Source: Streptomyces monomycini
GTDB lineage: Bacteria > Actinomycetota > Actinomycetes > Streptomycetales > Streptomycetaceae
Direction of reading: 5' to 3'
DNA length: 64,000 nucleotides
Assembly: GCF_022271435.1 (NCBI RefSeq)
Contig: NZ_JAFIQY010000005.1
Coordinates: 1 to 64,000, forward strand
Part shown: positions 51,326 to 60,183 of the stretch, in pieces
Layout: each line of letters starts with the position of its first letter
Numbering within the stretch: position 1 is the stretch's first letter
Notes under the pieces: generated by a model
What the model saw: only the letters and a program-made list of their open reading frames with translations
Databases searched by the model: none
Told to the model about the DNA's origin: nothing
Program-made: the position numbers and the translations under genes

Positions 51326-51836
51326 ATCCTCAAGGAAGCGGCAGACCGAGGCCGCAGCAGCATCTGAGCAGTGGATTGCCGACATGTCGGCGGGTGGGCC
51401 TGCTCACGGGCCCACCCACTTCTCGGGGCTCACCTCTCTCGATCGTGCAAGGTCTCTTCGTTGTCCACTGTCGGCGTTCGCTGCTTTCGCCGTGCAGAGC
51501 GTCGCAAGAGCATCGTTGGCTTGATCATCAAGTAGACGACCGAGAATATGACGCAGCGAGATACCAGCTCGGAGCCCCATGCTCGGTCCGACTTCACTGT
51601 CGAAGGGCAGTAGCCTGCCCGGCCGCGGTGTGGTGGCGAGGCGTGCACGCTGAGTCGTACGGCCCGACAGTGCTCGTCACGGTGAGGCCTCGGGCTTCTT
51701 AGCCGAGTTGCCAGTCGGTGGTGCCGGCGAGGAAGAGGACATCGAAGTCGTCCCCGGGCCGGGTCATCGACTCGGCATCGTCTTGGGCGGCGAGCGCGGC
51801 GAAGGGGTGTTTTCCACGTGAGCGGAATGTCCTCGG
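51326..51836. other. Gene remnants between the lipoprotein relic and the next gene
   Basis: No intact gene. On the minus strand at 51699-51815 a short frame ending in TAA reads KHPFAALAAQDDAES then PGDDFDVLFLAGTTDWQLG with typical Streptomyces codons. It looks like the end of a lost gene. On the plus strand, 51330-51460 has another protein-like fragment. Neither family is recognised. Confidence 0.4.
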
Positions 51837-52394
51837 TCATGGGTTGCCGCGGTGCTGACGGGCGGCTTCTGCGTCGATCTCGTCGAGGAGGTCGGTCACG
51901 GCCTGGCGGGCGTCGGGTTCAGTGACCACGCCGTGCGCGAGGTGGCAGAACGAACGGATGGAGTGGTGGTCGTCCAGTTCCCCGATGTGCTGCTGGATGG
52001 GACGTCGGAGCCGTGCCCATCGTCTGGCCCATTCCTCGACATGCCACCGGATCATCTCGTCCAGATACCTCAGCGCAGGGCCGGTGCCGTTCAGACGCCG
52101 CTGCCGCGCCAGACTCTCCCGTCCCGCACGGATCCTCTCGAAGCACCACAGCAGAGCAAAGTAGTGATCAAGGACTTGTCTCGTCTGCTCCACACTGCGC
52201 CGCTCACCACGCCAGTAGAACTCCAGAGCGCTCCTGGCCGCCGACGTGCTCTCCGACGTCAGATCGCAGTACAGCGACCGTGCCAGAGCGAAACTCTCCT
52301 TACTGCTGACTCCACGGGTGGCCCAGACCGACATGGCCGCCGCCCCCAACGCCACTGCCGCCGAAAAACTGGCGACCCACACCTCCGGCTTCAT
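51837..52394 (-). CDS. Membrane-anchored helical protein of unknown function
   Basis: This 185-residue protein has one N-terminal transmembrane segment (residues 6-28, VWVASFSAAVALGAAAMSVW). A mostly helical cytoplasmic domain follows, with DHYFALLWCFERIRAG, EEWARRWARLRRPIQQHI and a late EPDARQAVTDLLDEIDAEA. GGGGGAGG lies just upstream of tandem ATGs at 52397 and 52394; the second has better spacing. No known family is recognised. It lies 225 bp from the next leftward gene, another unknown membrane protein. Confidence 0.65.
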   Translation of the reverse strand: MKPEVWVASFSAAVALGAAAMSVWATRGVSSKESFALARSLYCDLTSESTSAARSALEFYWRGERRSVEQTRQVLDHYFALLWCFERIRAGRESLARQRRLNGTGPALRYLDEMIRWHVEEWARRWARLRRPIQQHIGELDDHHSIRSFCHLAHGVVTEPDARQAVTDLLDEIDAEAARQHRGNP

Positions 52395-52619
52395 CATCCC
52401 TCCCCCGACGCCCGCCCCCACCCTTCCACGCCGGCACCACGCCAAGAACTCCTCACGCGATGTCAGTAGCCGTGGCCTTCGGATGGCTACGTCGGTTGCT
52501 GCCCTCTTGCGGTCGGGCGCTCGCTCACCCCTGCCCAAGCGACCGCCACACCCGTCCAGACGACACGGTCACTCACGTTGCGTAAGAAGCTCTGAGCCCC
52601 GTTCACGCCGGAGCGCTTC

Positions 52620-53810
52620 TCACTGAAATCGCTCGCTGCCGCGGGTCAGGACCCAGATGTAGTACCAGGGACTGTCCCGCAGGGTACGCGGGCTGTTGTC
52701 CGCGGCGCTTTGGATGATGGCCCAGATGCCGCCCGCGCCTGCGGCGCCCATGACGGTGGCGGCTGTTTGGAAAGCCGGCCCGTACACGGCGACGAGGGAA
52801 GCCCCGACGGCGCCGATGACGGCGCCCGAGACCGCGACGGCCCGTTTGCGTCGTACGGCCGTCATCTGGGAGCGGATTCCTCGGATCTCGTCTTCGATGC
52901 CGTGCGCGATCCTGATCATTTCCCGTTCGGAGTCAACCGCGTTCAGAGCTGTGTCGACAGCGAGGAGTTCCTGTCGCAGGAAGCTTCGGAAGGCGGTGTA
53001 AGCAGCGAACTCCTGCACGGTGATCTCGCTGAAGTCGGCCATCCCGACGCCGTCGAGGAACGGAAGGTCGATGGCGAGCACCGGGCGGACGACGTGACTC
53101 TTGAGCGGATGTGGAGGACACGCGTCGCTCTCGGTGACGGCCCGTCCTGCCTGTACGAGAAAATCCAGGGCGCTCGGCACGTTGGCCGAGGATTCCGGCT
53201 CGGGGCCGTCGTTGAGCGAACCCGAACTGGAGATCTCCCGTTGACGGGAGACGGCATAGGCGGGCAGGTACCAGGCCAGGCCGGCCTTCAGCAGCGGTTC
53301 GGCGTCGATCAGCCAAGAGCCCAGCTTGCCGAGATCGGGGCAGTGCATGGCCAGGTATTCGCGCTGTTCGATGCGCATGGTGCCTCGGGTGCCCGAAAGT
53401 CCGGACTGGTCCGAGGCAAGTCGTGTGCCCAGGGGGTGCTCGGTGGACTTCCGGGACAGGGTGCGGACGCGGTGGGCCGGGCCGATGCCGTTGTGGGAGA
53501 GCAGCAGCGTGTCGGAGACGAGGGTGGCGCGTTTGGTGATGTCGGCGAAGTCCGAGTGTGCCAGGCCGATTCCGACGTGAAAGGGGGACCGGGCCAGCTT
53601 CTTCTCGGCGACCAGTTCCCGACGCCTCGGATGGAACAGATGCTTGCCGTATGCCTCGGCGATTCGTTCGGGTGATGCGCGTACGTGGCCGGGCAAGGGG
53701 TCGAAGAAGGCGCGCATGTGGCGTGCGATCAGGACATTGCCCGGTACCCGGCTGTTTCTCCCAAACACCGGCAACACCCTACGGGAACGGACCACGCTTC
53801 GTGATGACAT
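52620..53810 (-). CDS. Protein of unknown function with two C-terminal transmembrane segments
   Basis: This 396-residue protein has a soluble part (about 1-315) with no motif I recognise: FADITKRATLVSDTLLLSHN, YLAMHCPDLGKLGSWLID and FSEITVQEFAAYTAFRSFL are its most structured stretches. Residues 270-320 look coiled-coil-like. Two hydrophobic segments follow at about 324-344 and 349-368. The ATG at 53810 lacks a close ribosome site, and the frame extends upstream without protein character. Codon use is less biased than in the core genes, which suits recent arrival. Confidence 0.65.
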   Translation of the reverse strand: MSSRSVVRSRRVLPVFGRNSRVPGNVLIARHMRAFFDPLPGHVRASPERIAEAYGKHLFHPRRRELVAEKKLARSPFHVGIGLAHSDFADITKRATLVSDTLLLSHNGIGPAHRVRTLSRKSTEHPLGTRLASDQSGLSGTRGTMRIEQREYLAMHCPDLGKLGSWLIDAEPLLKAGLAWYLPAYAVSRQREISSSGSLNDGPEPESSANVPSALDFLVQAGRAVTESDACPPHPLKSHVVRPVLAIDLPFLDGVGMADFSEITVQEFAAYTAFRSFLRQELLAVDTALNAVDSEREMIRIAHGIEDEIRGIRSQMTAVRRKRAVAVSGAVIGAVGASLVAVYGPAFQTAATVMGAAGAGGIWAIIQSAADNSPRTLRDSPWYYIWVLTRGSERFQ

Positions 53811-54203
53811 ACAGCCGCGATGTCGACCCTCGCCAAGGGGGTGTTCGGCGTGGGCGAGTTGGTCAGTGCAGCGGTGGTTTCGGGCGCAGCGTGCCGCCGT
53901 GCATGTTGGCGGCTGCTGACGCGGCTGTCCACGGGTTGCCCCGGCGGGGGTAATGCCCCGTGGCGGAAATGGGAGCCGTCCATGCTCCGGGACTGGCCGA
54001 GCACGATGCGCCCTCGCACGCGCGCCGCCACCTGACGCCTGACGCCTCCGAGCGGCGGGCGGGGTGAGTGGGTCGGGTGGGCCGGGCGGGCCCGGCAGCC
54101 CCGGCGCCCACGACACGTTCCGGTTTCTGACCAGGCGTTACGGCCCCGGACGAGCGGTGGGATAGGTTCGTTGGACATTCCGTTCGTCCTGGAGGTCGCA
54201 GGT
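53811..54203. other. Intergenic region with no gene seen
   Basis: About 390 bp between two divergent genes. Several frames are open because of G+C content, but none has a domain or ribosome site. It probably holds both promoters. Confidence 0.5.
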
Positions 54204-54509
54204 ATGCCCGTCGTAGTCGCCACGGTCCGCACGAAGCCCGGCGAGCTGGAGACGGCGCTCGACGTCTTCCGTTCGCACGCGCCCGCCGTCCACGAGGAGG
54301 ACGGCTGTCTGCTGTACGCGGTCCACGCGGGCGAGGACCGCGTGGTGGTCGTGGAGAACTGGGCGGACGGTGCGGCGCTGGACGCCCACTCCCGGGGTGC
54401 CGCGCTCACCGGGATCGCCGCCGGGGTGAGCGAGCTGCTCGCCGCGCCGATGGATGTCGCCGTGCTGGACGCCGTCCCGATGGGCGACCCGGGCAAATCC
54501 ACGCTTTAG
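54204..54509 (+). CDS. ABM-domain protein (putative quinol monooxygenase)
   Basis: This 101-residue ferredoxin-like-fold protein belongs to the antibiotic biosynthesis monooxygenase (ABM) group. Markers are the opening VVVATVRTKPGELETALDVF, the central EEDGCLLYAVHAGEDRVVV and the ENWADGAALDAHS strand-helix, close to YgiN-like quinol monooxygenases. The ATG at 54204 has GGAGG eight bases upstream; a TTG at 54171 is in frame but less likely. It stands alone, followed by a strong hairpin at 54605. Confidence 0.8.
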   Translation: MPVVVATVRTKPGELETALDVFRSHAPAVHEEDGCLLYAVHAGEDRVVVVENWADGAALDAHSRGAALTGIAAGVSELLAAPMDVAVLDAVPMGDPGKSTL

Positions 54510-54950
54510 GCACATCGTGCGGAGCGCCGCCCGTAAAAGGAAGGCAAATACTCCGTCAATTCGCCGTCAGCGAGAGTCCGTCATTTCGGACGTTGCGTTT
54601 TTCCCGTGAGCGGCCGTCGCCTCCGTGCGTACGGCCGCTCACGCCCGTATACCGCCCGAGCGGCCTCGCCCCCCGTTAACCGGCCATTCTCGCGACGCCC
54701 TCCGACTCCCCCCAGTACCCGCCTGACCTGCCGCTTCGTGCGCCCGTAAAAATACGGGGGAAGGGGCGCCGCCCCCGCGGGCTCTCCTGCGCGACCGGGC
54801 CGGTTGGCCAGATGTCCGCGCCTCGGTAAAAGGCCCGCCAACGGGCGTTCGTGCCAACTTGGAACCCTTGATCGGCGACCGTTAGCATGGAAATGGTTGT
54901 CCGGGGCAACTAACTACCCGTCGTGCCCCGGAATCAAGGAGGAATCACCT
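54510..54950. other. Intergenic region with terminator and promoter
   Basis: About 440 bp without a gene. It holds the hairpin at 54605-54643 and, at its right end, the ribosome site AAGGAGG at 54937-54943 of the acyl-CoA-synthetase-like gene. Confidence 0.55.
54605..54643. terminator. Strong hairpin behind the ABM-domain gene
   Basis: A perfect 13-bp inverted repeat (CGTGAGCGGCCGT at 54605-54617 with ACGGCCGCTCACG at 54631-54643) with a 13-base loop. A T-run lies on its left (54598-54602), so it could also stop leftward transcripts. Confidence 0.65.
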
Positions 54951-56522
54951 ATGCCCGACACCGCGCACGACTTCCGCACCTACGTGGAGGAGAACCTCGA
55001 CGCCCTGGGGACCGACCCCGGGCGCGTGGCGCTGGTGCACCAAGGGCGACGCGTCACCGCGGGTGAGTTCCGCGCCCTCGTCCACCGCACGGCCCGCGCG
55101 ATGCGGGGTCAGGGCATCGACCGCGGTCAGACCGTCACGCTGCTCAGCGGCAATCTGCCCGAGACCATCGCCGCCCGTTACGCCGCCAACCTCATCGGCT
55201 GCCGGGTCAACCACCTCTACAACAAGCTCTCCGCCGACGTGCAGGCCACCATCGTCAAGGACGTGGAGACCGGCGCGCTGATCGTCGACCCCCGCTTCGA
55301 CGACCGCGCCGCCGAGCTGACCGCGCTGGCGCCGGTGGCGACCGTACTGTCCCTGGGCCCCGCGAAGTTGGGCACCGACCTGCTGGAACTGGCCGCCGCC
55401 GAGAGCGACGAGCCGTTCCCGAGCCTCGCGCAGCCCGACGACATCTGCACCATCCGCCACACCGGTGGCACCACCGGCCACCCCAAGGGCATCTGCACCA
55501 CCTACGGGCAGGTCCGTTCCTTCGTCGCCGACAACGACGAGGACGCGGGCGACGCCAAGGTGATCTGGCAGCGCCCCTCGGACGAGGAGGCGGCCCGCCT
55601 CCTGGTGTGCACCACCCTGGCGCACGCGGGCGGCATGATGGCCGACGTCACCCTGCGCGAGGGCGGCCTGGTGGTCCTCCACGAGGACTTCGAGCCCGGC
55701 GAGGTGCTGGCCGCCATCGAGCGGGAGCGCATCACCCACCTCTTCCTGCTGCCGCCGCTGCTCTACCAGCTCACCGACCACCCGGACGCGGCCACCACCG
55801 ACACCTCCAGCCTGCGCTGCCTGACCTACGGCGGCTGCCAGTCCTCGCCCGCCCGCATCGCCGACGCGATCCGGCGCTTCGGCCCGGTGCTGGTCCAGTT
55901 CTACGGGCAGAACGAGGCCGGCGGGATCAGCGTGCTGCCCGCCGGGGAGCACGACCCGGACAACCTGGAGCGGCTGCGTTCGGCCGGCCGCATCCTGCCC
56001 AACGTGGAGGTGGCGGTCCGCGACGAGAACGGCCGCGACCTGCCGCACGGCGAGCACGGCGAGATCTGCATCCGCTCCGAGAGCATCATGCAGGGCTACT
56101 GGAAGCAGCCGGAGCTGACCGCCGAGGTGCTGCGCGACGGCTGGCTGCACACCGGCGACATCGGGTTCCTGGACGACGAGAACTACCTGACCATCGTCGA
56201 CCGGATCAAGGACATGATCGTCGTGGTGGGCGGTCATGTGTACACCACCGAGCTGGAGGACCTCCTCAACACCCACCCGCAGGTCGCGCAGAGCGCCGTC
56301 TTCGGCGTGCGCGACGAGGACCGGATGGAGCAGGTGTACGCGGCCGTGGTGCCCGCCGCCGGTGAGAGCGTCGACGAGGACGGCCTGCGCACGATGGTGC
56401 GCGAGGCGCGCGGCGCGATGTACGAGCCGGCCCGTATCCAGTTCGTCGACGCGCTGCCGCTGACCGACGCCGGGAAGCCGGACAAGAAGAAGCTGCGCGA
56501 GCTGGCCACGACGGCCGCCTGA
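54951..56522 (+). CDS. AMP-binding acyl-CoA synthetase / ligase
   Basis: This 523-residue ANL-superfamily enzyme activates a carboxylic acid as acyl-AMP and probably makes the CoA thioester. It has the P-loop-like signature IRHTGGTTGHPKGICTTYGQ, the A5-type motif QFYGQNEAGG, the hinge region LHTGDIGFLDDENYLTIVDR (A7/A8) and the final catalytic Lys in LTDAGKPDKKKLREL. It resembles fatty-acyl or aryl CoA ligases of actinomycetes. AAGGAGG precedes the ATG. A strong terminator follows at 56539. The acid used cannot be read from the sequence. Confidence 0.9.
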   Translation: MPDTAHDFRTYVEENLDALGTDPGRVALVHQGRRVTAGEFRALVHRTARAMRGQGIDRGQTVTLLSGNLPETIAARYAANLIGCRVNHLYNKLSADVQATIVKDVETGALIVDPRFDDRAAELTALAPVATVLSLGPAKLGTDLLELAAAESDEPFPSLAQPDDICTIRHTGGTTGHPKGICTTYGQVRSFVADNDEDAGDAKVIWQRPSDEEAARLLVCTTLAHAGGMMADVTLREGGLVVLHEDFEPGEVLAAIERERITHLFLLPPLLYQLTDHPDAATTDTSSLRCLTYGGCQSSPARIADAIRRFGPVLVQFYGQNEAGGISVLPAGEHDPDNLERLRSAGRILPNVEVAVRDENGRDLPHGEHGEICIRSESIMQGYWKQPELTAEVLRDGWLHTGDIGFLDDENYLTIVDRIKDMIVVVGGHVYTTELEDLLNTHPQVAQSAVFGVRDEDRMEQVYAAVVPAAGESVDEDGLRTMVREARGAMYEPARIQFVDALPLTDAGKPDKKKLRELATTAA

Positions 56523-56538
56523 CCCTCGCACGGCCGGG

Positions 56539-56572
56539 ACCGGCCCCCGTCTCTCCGGAGGCGGGGGCCGGT
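56539..56572. terminator. Rho-independent-like terminator behind the AMP-binding gene
   Basis: ACCGGCCCCCG (56539-56549) and CGGGGGCCGGT (56562-56572) form a perfect 11-bp stem with a 12-base loop, followed by TT. It lies 17 bp after the stop codon and separates this gene from the aldehyde dehydrogenase. Confidence 0.8.
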
Positions 56573-56744
56573 TTCGTACGGAATCCACCGGTCCGCCGCG
56601 TCCTCCCGGGGCAGCCACCCGGAGCAGCGCGCCGTGCGGGCGCACCACCCCCCGCCTACGCTCGGTACACAGATCGCACAGATCGTCACCACGGGCTGTC
56701 CGGCCGGGCCGCCCGACCGCGAGCACAGGCACGGAGGCTCACCC

Positions 56745-58214
56745 ATGCCGGAGCTGTTCATCGGGGGTCAGTGGACCGCCGCGGCCGACGGGGAGGTGCG
56801 CGAGATCCGCTGCCCGGCGGACGGCACGCTGGTCGCCACCGTCGACGAGGCGGGCGCGGCGGACGCGGCCGCCGCCGTCACCGCGGCCCGTGCGGCGTTC
56901 GACGACGGGCCGTGGCCGCACACCCCGGCCGCGGAGCGCGGGGCGCTGCTGCTGCGGGTCGCGGATCTGCTGGAGCGCGACAAGGACACGTACGCGCGTG
57001 CCGAGTCGCTGGACACCGGCAAGCGGTTCGTGGAGAGCCAGTACGACATGGACGACATCGCGAACTGTTTCCGCTACTTCGGCAACCTGGTCGCCTCCGG
57101 CAACGACGGCCGGGTGGTGGACACCGGGCAGCCGGAGGTCGACAGCCGGGTGGTGTACGAGCCGGTCGGCGTCTGCTCCCTGATCACGCCGTGGAACTAT
57201 CCGCTGCTGCAGACCGCCTGGAAGGTGGCCCCGGCCGTCGGCGCGGGCGACACCTTCGTCCTCAAGCCCAGCGAGCTGACCCCGCACACCGCGATCCTGC
57301 TGATGCGGACGCTGGCCGAGGCGGGGCTGCCGGACGGGGTGGCCAACCTGGTGCTCGGCGCGGGAGCCGCCGTCGGCACGCCGCTGACCACCGACGAGCG
57401 GGTGGACCTGGTGTCCTTCACCGGCGGTCTGGTGACCGGGCGGAGCATCATGGCCGCCGTCGCGCCCACCGTGAAGAAGATCGCGCTGGAGCTGGGCGGC
57501 AAGAACCCCAACATCGTCTTCGCCGACACCGACTTCGACACGGCCGTCGACTACGCGCTGATGGCGGTGTTCCTGCACTCCGGGCAGGTCTGCTCGGCCG
57601 GCGCGCGGCTGCTGGTCGAGGACGGGCTGCACGACGACTTCGTGGACGAGCTGGTGCGCCGGGCCCGCGCGATCCGGCTGGGCGGGCCGTTCGACGAGGA
57701 CGCCCGCAGCGGGCCGCTGATCTCCGCGCAGCACCGCGACAAGGTGGAGAAGTACGTGGCGGCGGGCCTGGCCGAGGGCGCGGTGCTGCGCTGCGGCGGC
57801 GCGCGCCCCGACGACGCGGCCCTGCGGGACGGTTACTACTACCTGCCGACCGTGCTGGACGAGTGCTCCCCCGGCATGTCGGTGGTGCGTGACGAATCGT
57901 TCGGCCCGGTGCTGACCGTGGAGCGGTTCCGTTCCGAGGACGAGGCCGTCGCGCTGGCCAACGACACGGTGTACGGGCTGGCCGCCGGCGTGTGGACGCA
58001 GAGCGTGGAGCGGTCGCACCGGGTGGCCGCCCGGCTGCGCGCCGGCACCGTGTGGATCAACGACTTCCACCCGTACGTACCGCAGGCCGAGTGGGGCGGC
58101 ATGAAGCAGTCCGGCGTCGGGCGGGAGCTGGGCCCGGCCGGGCTCGGGGAGTACCAGGAGGCCAAGCACGTCTGGCGCAACACCGCGCCCCGGCCGCAGC
58201 GGTGGTTCGAGTGA
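56745..58214 (+). CDS. NAD(P)-dependent aldehyde dehydrogenase (betaine-aldehyde-dehydrogenase type)
   Basis: This 489-residue aldehyde dehydrogenase has the cofactor region ITPWNYPLLQ, the Lys of VLKPSE, the catalytic Glu in LELGGKNP and the catalytic Cys in HSGQVCSAGAR. RDESFGPV and GTVWINDFHPYVPQAEWGG are close to betaine-aldehyde dehydrogenases (BetB/GbsA), which make glycine betaine; other amino-aldehydes are possible. ACGGAGG precedes the ATG. The stop overlaps the start of an amino-acid/amine permease, so uptake and oxidation of the same compound is likely. Confidence 0.92.
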   Translation: MPELFIGGQWTAAADGEVREIRCPADGTLVATVDEAGAADAAAAVTAARAAFDDGPWPHTPAAERGALLLRVADLLERDKDTYARAESLDTGKRFVESQYDMDDIANCFRYFGNLVASGNDGRVVDTGQPEVDSRVVYEPVGVCSLITPWNYPLLQTAWKVAPAVGAGDTFVLKPSELTPHTAILLMRTLAEAGLPDGVANLVLGAGAAVGTPLTTDERVDLVSFTGGLVTGRSIMAAVAPTVKKIALELGGKNPNIVFADTDFDTAVDYALMAVFLHSGQVCSAGARLLVEDGLHDDFVDELVRRARAIRLGGPFDEDARSGPLISAQHRDKVEKYVAAGLAEGAVLRCGGARPDDAALRDGYYYLPTVLDECSPGMSVVRDESFGPVLTVERFRSEDEAVALANDTVYGLAAGVWTQSVERSHRVAARLRAGTVWINDFHPYVPQAEWGGMKQSGVGRELGPAGLGEYQEAKHVWRNTAPRPQRWFE

Positions 58215-59890
58215 GCGGCGCCGGGCCGGCGGCGGGCGGCCCCGCGCAGGGGGGCGGAGCGGCGGACGGCGGGAAGCCGGCCGACGAGGAGGCGGCGTCC
58301 GGCAACGGCACCGCGCCGGCCGACGACGCCTCCGACAGCGCCGACGACGAGTCGCTCGCGGAGCTCGGCTACAAACCCGAACTCAAACGCACCCTCGGCA
58401 ACTTCCACACCTTCGCCGCGGGCATCAGCTACATCTCGATCCTCACCGGCACCTTCCAGCTCTTCTACTTCGGTGTCAGCCACGGCGGGCCCGCCTACTG
58501 GTGGTCCTGGCCGATGGTCTTCTGCGGCCAGCTGATGGTGGCCCTGTGCTTCTGCGAGCTGGCCGCCCGTTACCCGGTGGCCGGATCGGTCTACAACTGG
58601 TCCAAGCAGCTGGGCGGGCCGCACGTGGGCTGGCTCGGCGGGTGGATGATGATGACCGCGACCATGGTGTCGCTGGCCGCCGTGGCGCTCGCCTACCAGG
58701 TCACGCTGCCGCAGATCTCCTCCTTCTTCCAGTTCGTCGGCGACGGCAGTGGACGGACCGACCATGCCGCCAACGCGGTGCTCCTCGGTGCCGTCCTCGT
58801 CCTCTTCACGACGCTGATCAACGCCTTCGGCGTCAAGCTGATGGCCCAGATCAACTCGGCCGGCGTCGCCATCGAACTGATCGCCGCGGTGGTCCTGATC
58901 GTGCTGCTGGCCGCGCACATCACCCGCCCCCCGAGCGCGCTGACCGAGACCTACGGGCTGGCGGAGGGCCAGTCGCTGGGCTACCTCGGCGCGTTCCTCA
59001 CCGCGTGCCTCGCCTCCGCCTACGTCATGTACGGCTTCGACACGGCGTCGTCGCTCGGCGAGGAGTCCAAGGACCCCGGCCGCAACGCGCCGCGCGCGAT
59101 CCTGCGGGCCCTTTTCGCCTCGTTCCTCATCGGCGGGCTGATCCTGCTGTTCGCGCTGCTGGCCACCCCGGACCTGCACGCCAAGGAGCTGTCCGTGGAC
59201 GGGCTCCAGTACGTCGTGCTCAGCACCCTCGGCTCGACGATGGGCCAGATCATGCTGTGGTGCGTGGTCATCGCGATCACGGTGTGCGCGCTGGCCGTGC
59301 ACACCGCGGGCATCCGGCTGGCGTTCGCCATGGCCCGGGACACCAACCTGCCGGCCGCCTCGCTGCTCGCCCGGGTCAGCCCGCGCTTCCAGACCCCGGT
59401 GGCGCCCGCGGTGATCATCGGGTGCATCGCGGTCTGCATCCTGCTGATCAACGTGAACCAGCCGCAGATCTTCTCGGTGATCACCAGCATCGCGATCATC
59501 ATGATCTACGTCGCGTACCTGATGGTGACCGTGCCCCTGCTGGTACGGCGGCTGCGCGGCCAGTGGGAACCGGCCGAGGGCAAGTTCTCGCTGGGCCGGT
59601 TCGGGCTGCCGGTCAACATCCTCGCCGTCCTGTGGGGCACCGCGATGGCCACCAACCTCGCCTGGCCGCGCCCCGAGGTCTACAACGCGACCGGCCCGCA
59701 GCACTGGTACCTGCGCTGGGGCGCGTTCCTGTTCGTCGGGATCGTCGCCGTCGGCGGCTTCACGTACTACTGGTTCGTCCAGCGCAAGCGCACCTGCGTT
59801 TTGGCCGGGCACGCCGCCGAGACCCCGGAGGACGCGGAGACCGCGGGTACTTCGGACGACTCCCAGGGCCCGACCGCCGCGTCGCCCTGA
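58211..59890 (+). CDS. APC-superfamily amino-acid/amine permease
   Basis: This 559-residue transporter has an N-terminal Gly/Ala/Asp-rich cytoplasmic tail of about 45 residues, then about 12 hydrophobic segments starting at FAAGISYISILTGTFQLFYF. The APC markers SVYNWSKQLGGPHVGWLGGW and SSLGEESKDPGRNAPRAI are present, similar to choline, GABA and amino-acid permeases. The GTG start overlaps the dehydrogenase stop by four bases. It is followed by a canonical terminator at 59922. Substrates related to choline or an amine suit the neighbour. Confidence 0.92.
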   Translation: MSGAGPAAGGPAQGGGAADGGKPADEEAASGNGTAPADDASDSADDESLAELGYKPELKRTLGNFHTFAAGISYISILTGTFQLFYFGVSHGGPAYWWSWPMVFCGQLMVALCFCELAARYPVAGSVYNWSKQLGGPHVGWLGGWMMMTATMVSLAAVALAYQVTLPQISSFFQFVGDGSGRTDHAANAVLLGAVLVLFTTLINAFGVKLMAQINSAGVAIELIAAVVLIVLLAAHITRPPSALTETYGLAEGQSLGYLGAFLTACLASAYVMYGFDTASSLGEESKDPGRNAPRAILRALFASFLIGGLILLFALLATPDLHAKELSVDGLQYVVLSTLGSTMGQIMLWCVVIAITVCALAVHTAGIRLAFAMARDTNLPAASLLARVSPRFQTPVAPAVIIGCIAVCILLINVNQPQIFSVITSIAIIMIYVAYLMVTVPLLVRRLRGQWEPAEGKFSLGRFGLPVNILAVLWGTAMATNLAWPRPEVYNATGPQHWYLRWGAFLFVGIVAVGGFTYYWFVQRKRTCVLAGHAAETPEDAETAGTSDDSQGPTAASP

Positions 59891-59921
59891 GGGTCCGCCG
59901 CCGGACGTTCCACCGTTCACG

Positions 59922-59951
59922 CCCCGCCAGGCCACGCCTGGCGGGGTTTTT
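59922..59951 (+). terminator. Rho-independent terminator
   Basis: CCCCGCCAGG (59922-59931) and CCTGGCGGGG (59937-59946) form a perfect 10-bp stem with the loop CCACG, followed by TTTTT. This classic terminator closes the aldehyde dehydrogenase-permease operon. Confidence 0.92.
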
Positions 59952-60183
59952 CGCGTTTCCGTCCGGCCCGGCGGTGACCGGCCGCCGGGGCCCGGCGGCT
60001 CGGCGTACACCTGTACCGATCTGTGACACAAATATCCGTTTCTTCAGGCAACCGATCATGCGGTGTCACCCGTCTGCATCTACGGCGGTTGCCTGCGACC
60101 GGGTTCCGGGGGGCGGCGTGACCGCGCCGGAGGCCGGGCGATGCCCGCCACAGCCTGTTGTGTTGCTCTGGAGGGAACCGCTC

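Noticed and set aside
53558..53953. Arg/Gly-rich open frame on the plus strand
   Set aside because: It overlaps the opposite gene at 52620-53810 and has no motif, ribosome site or codon pattern.
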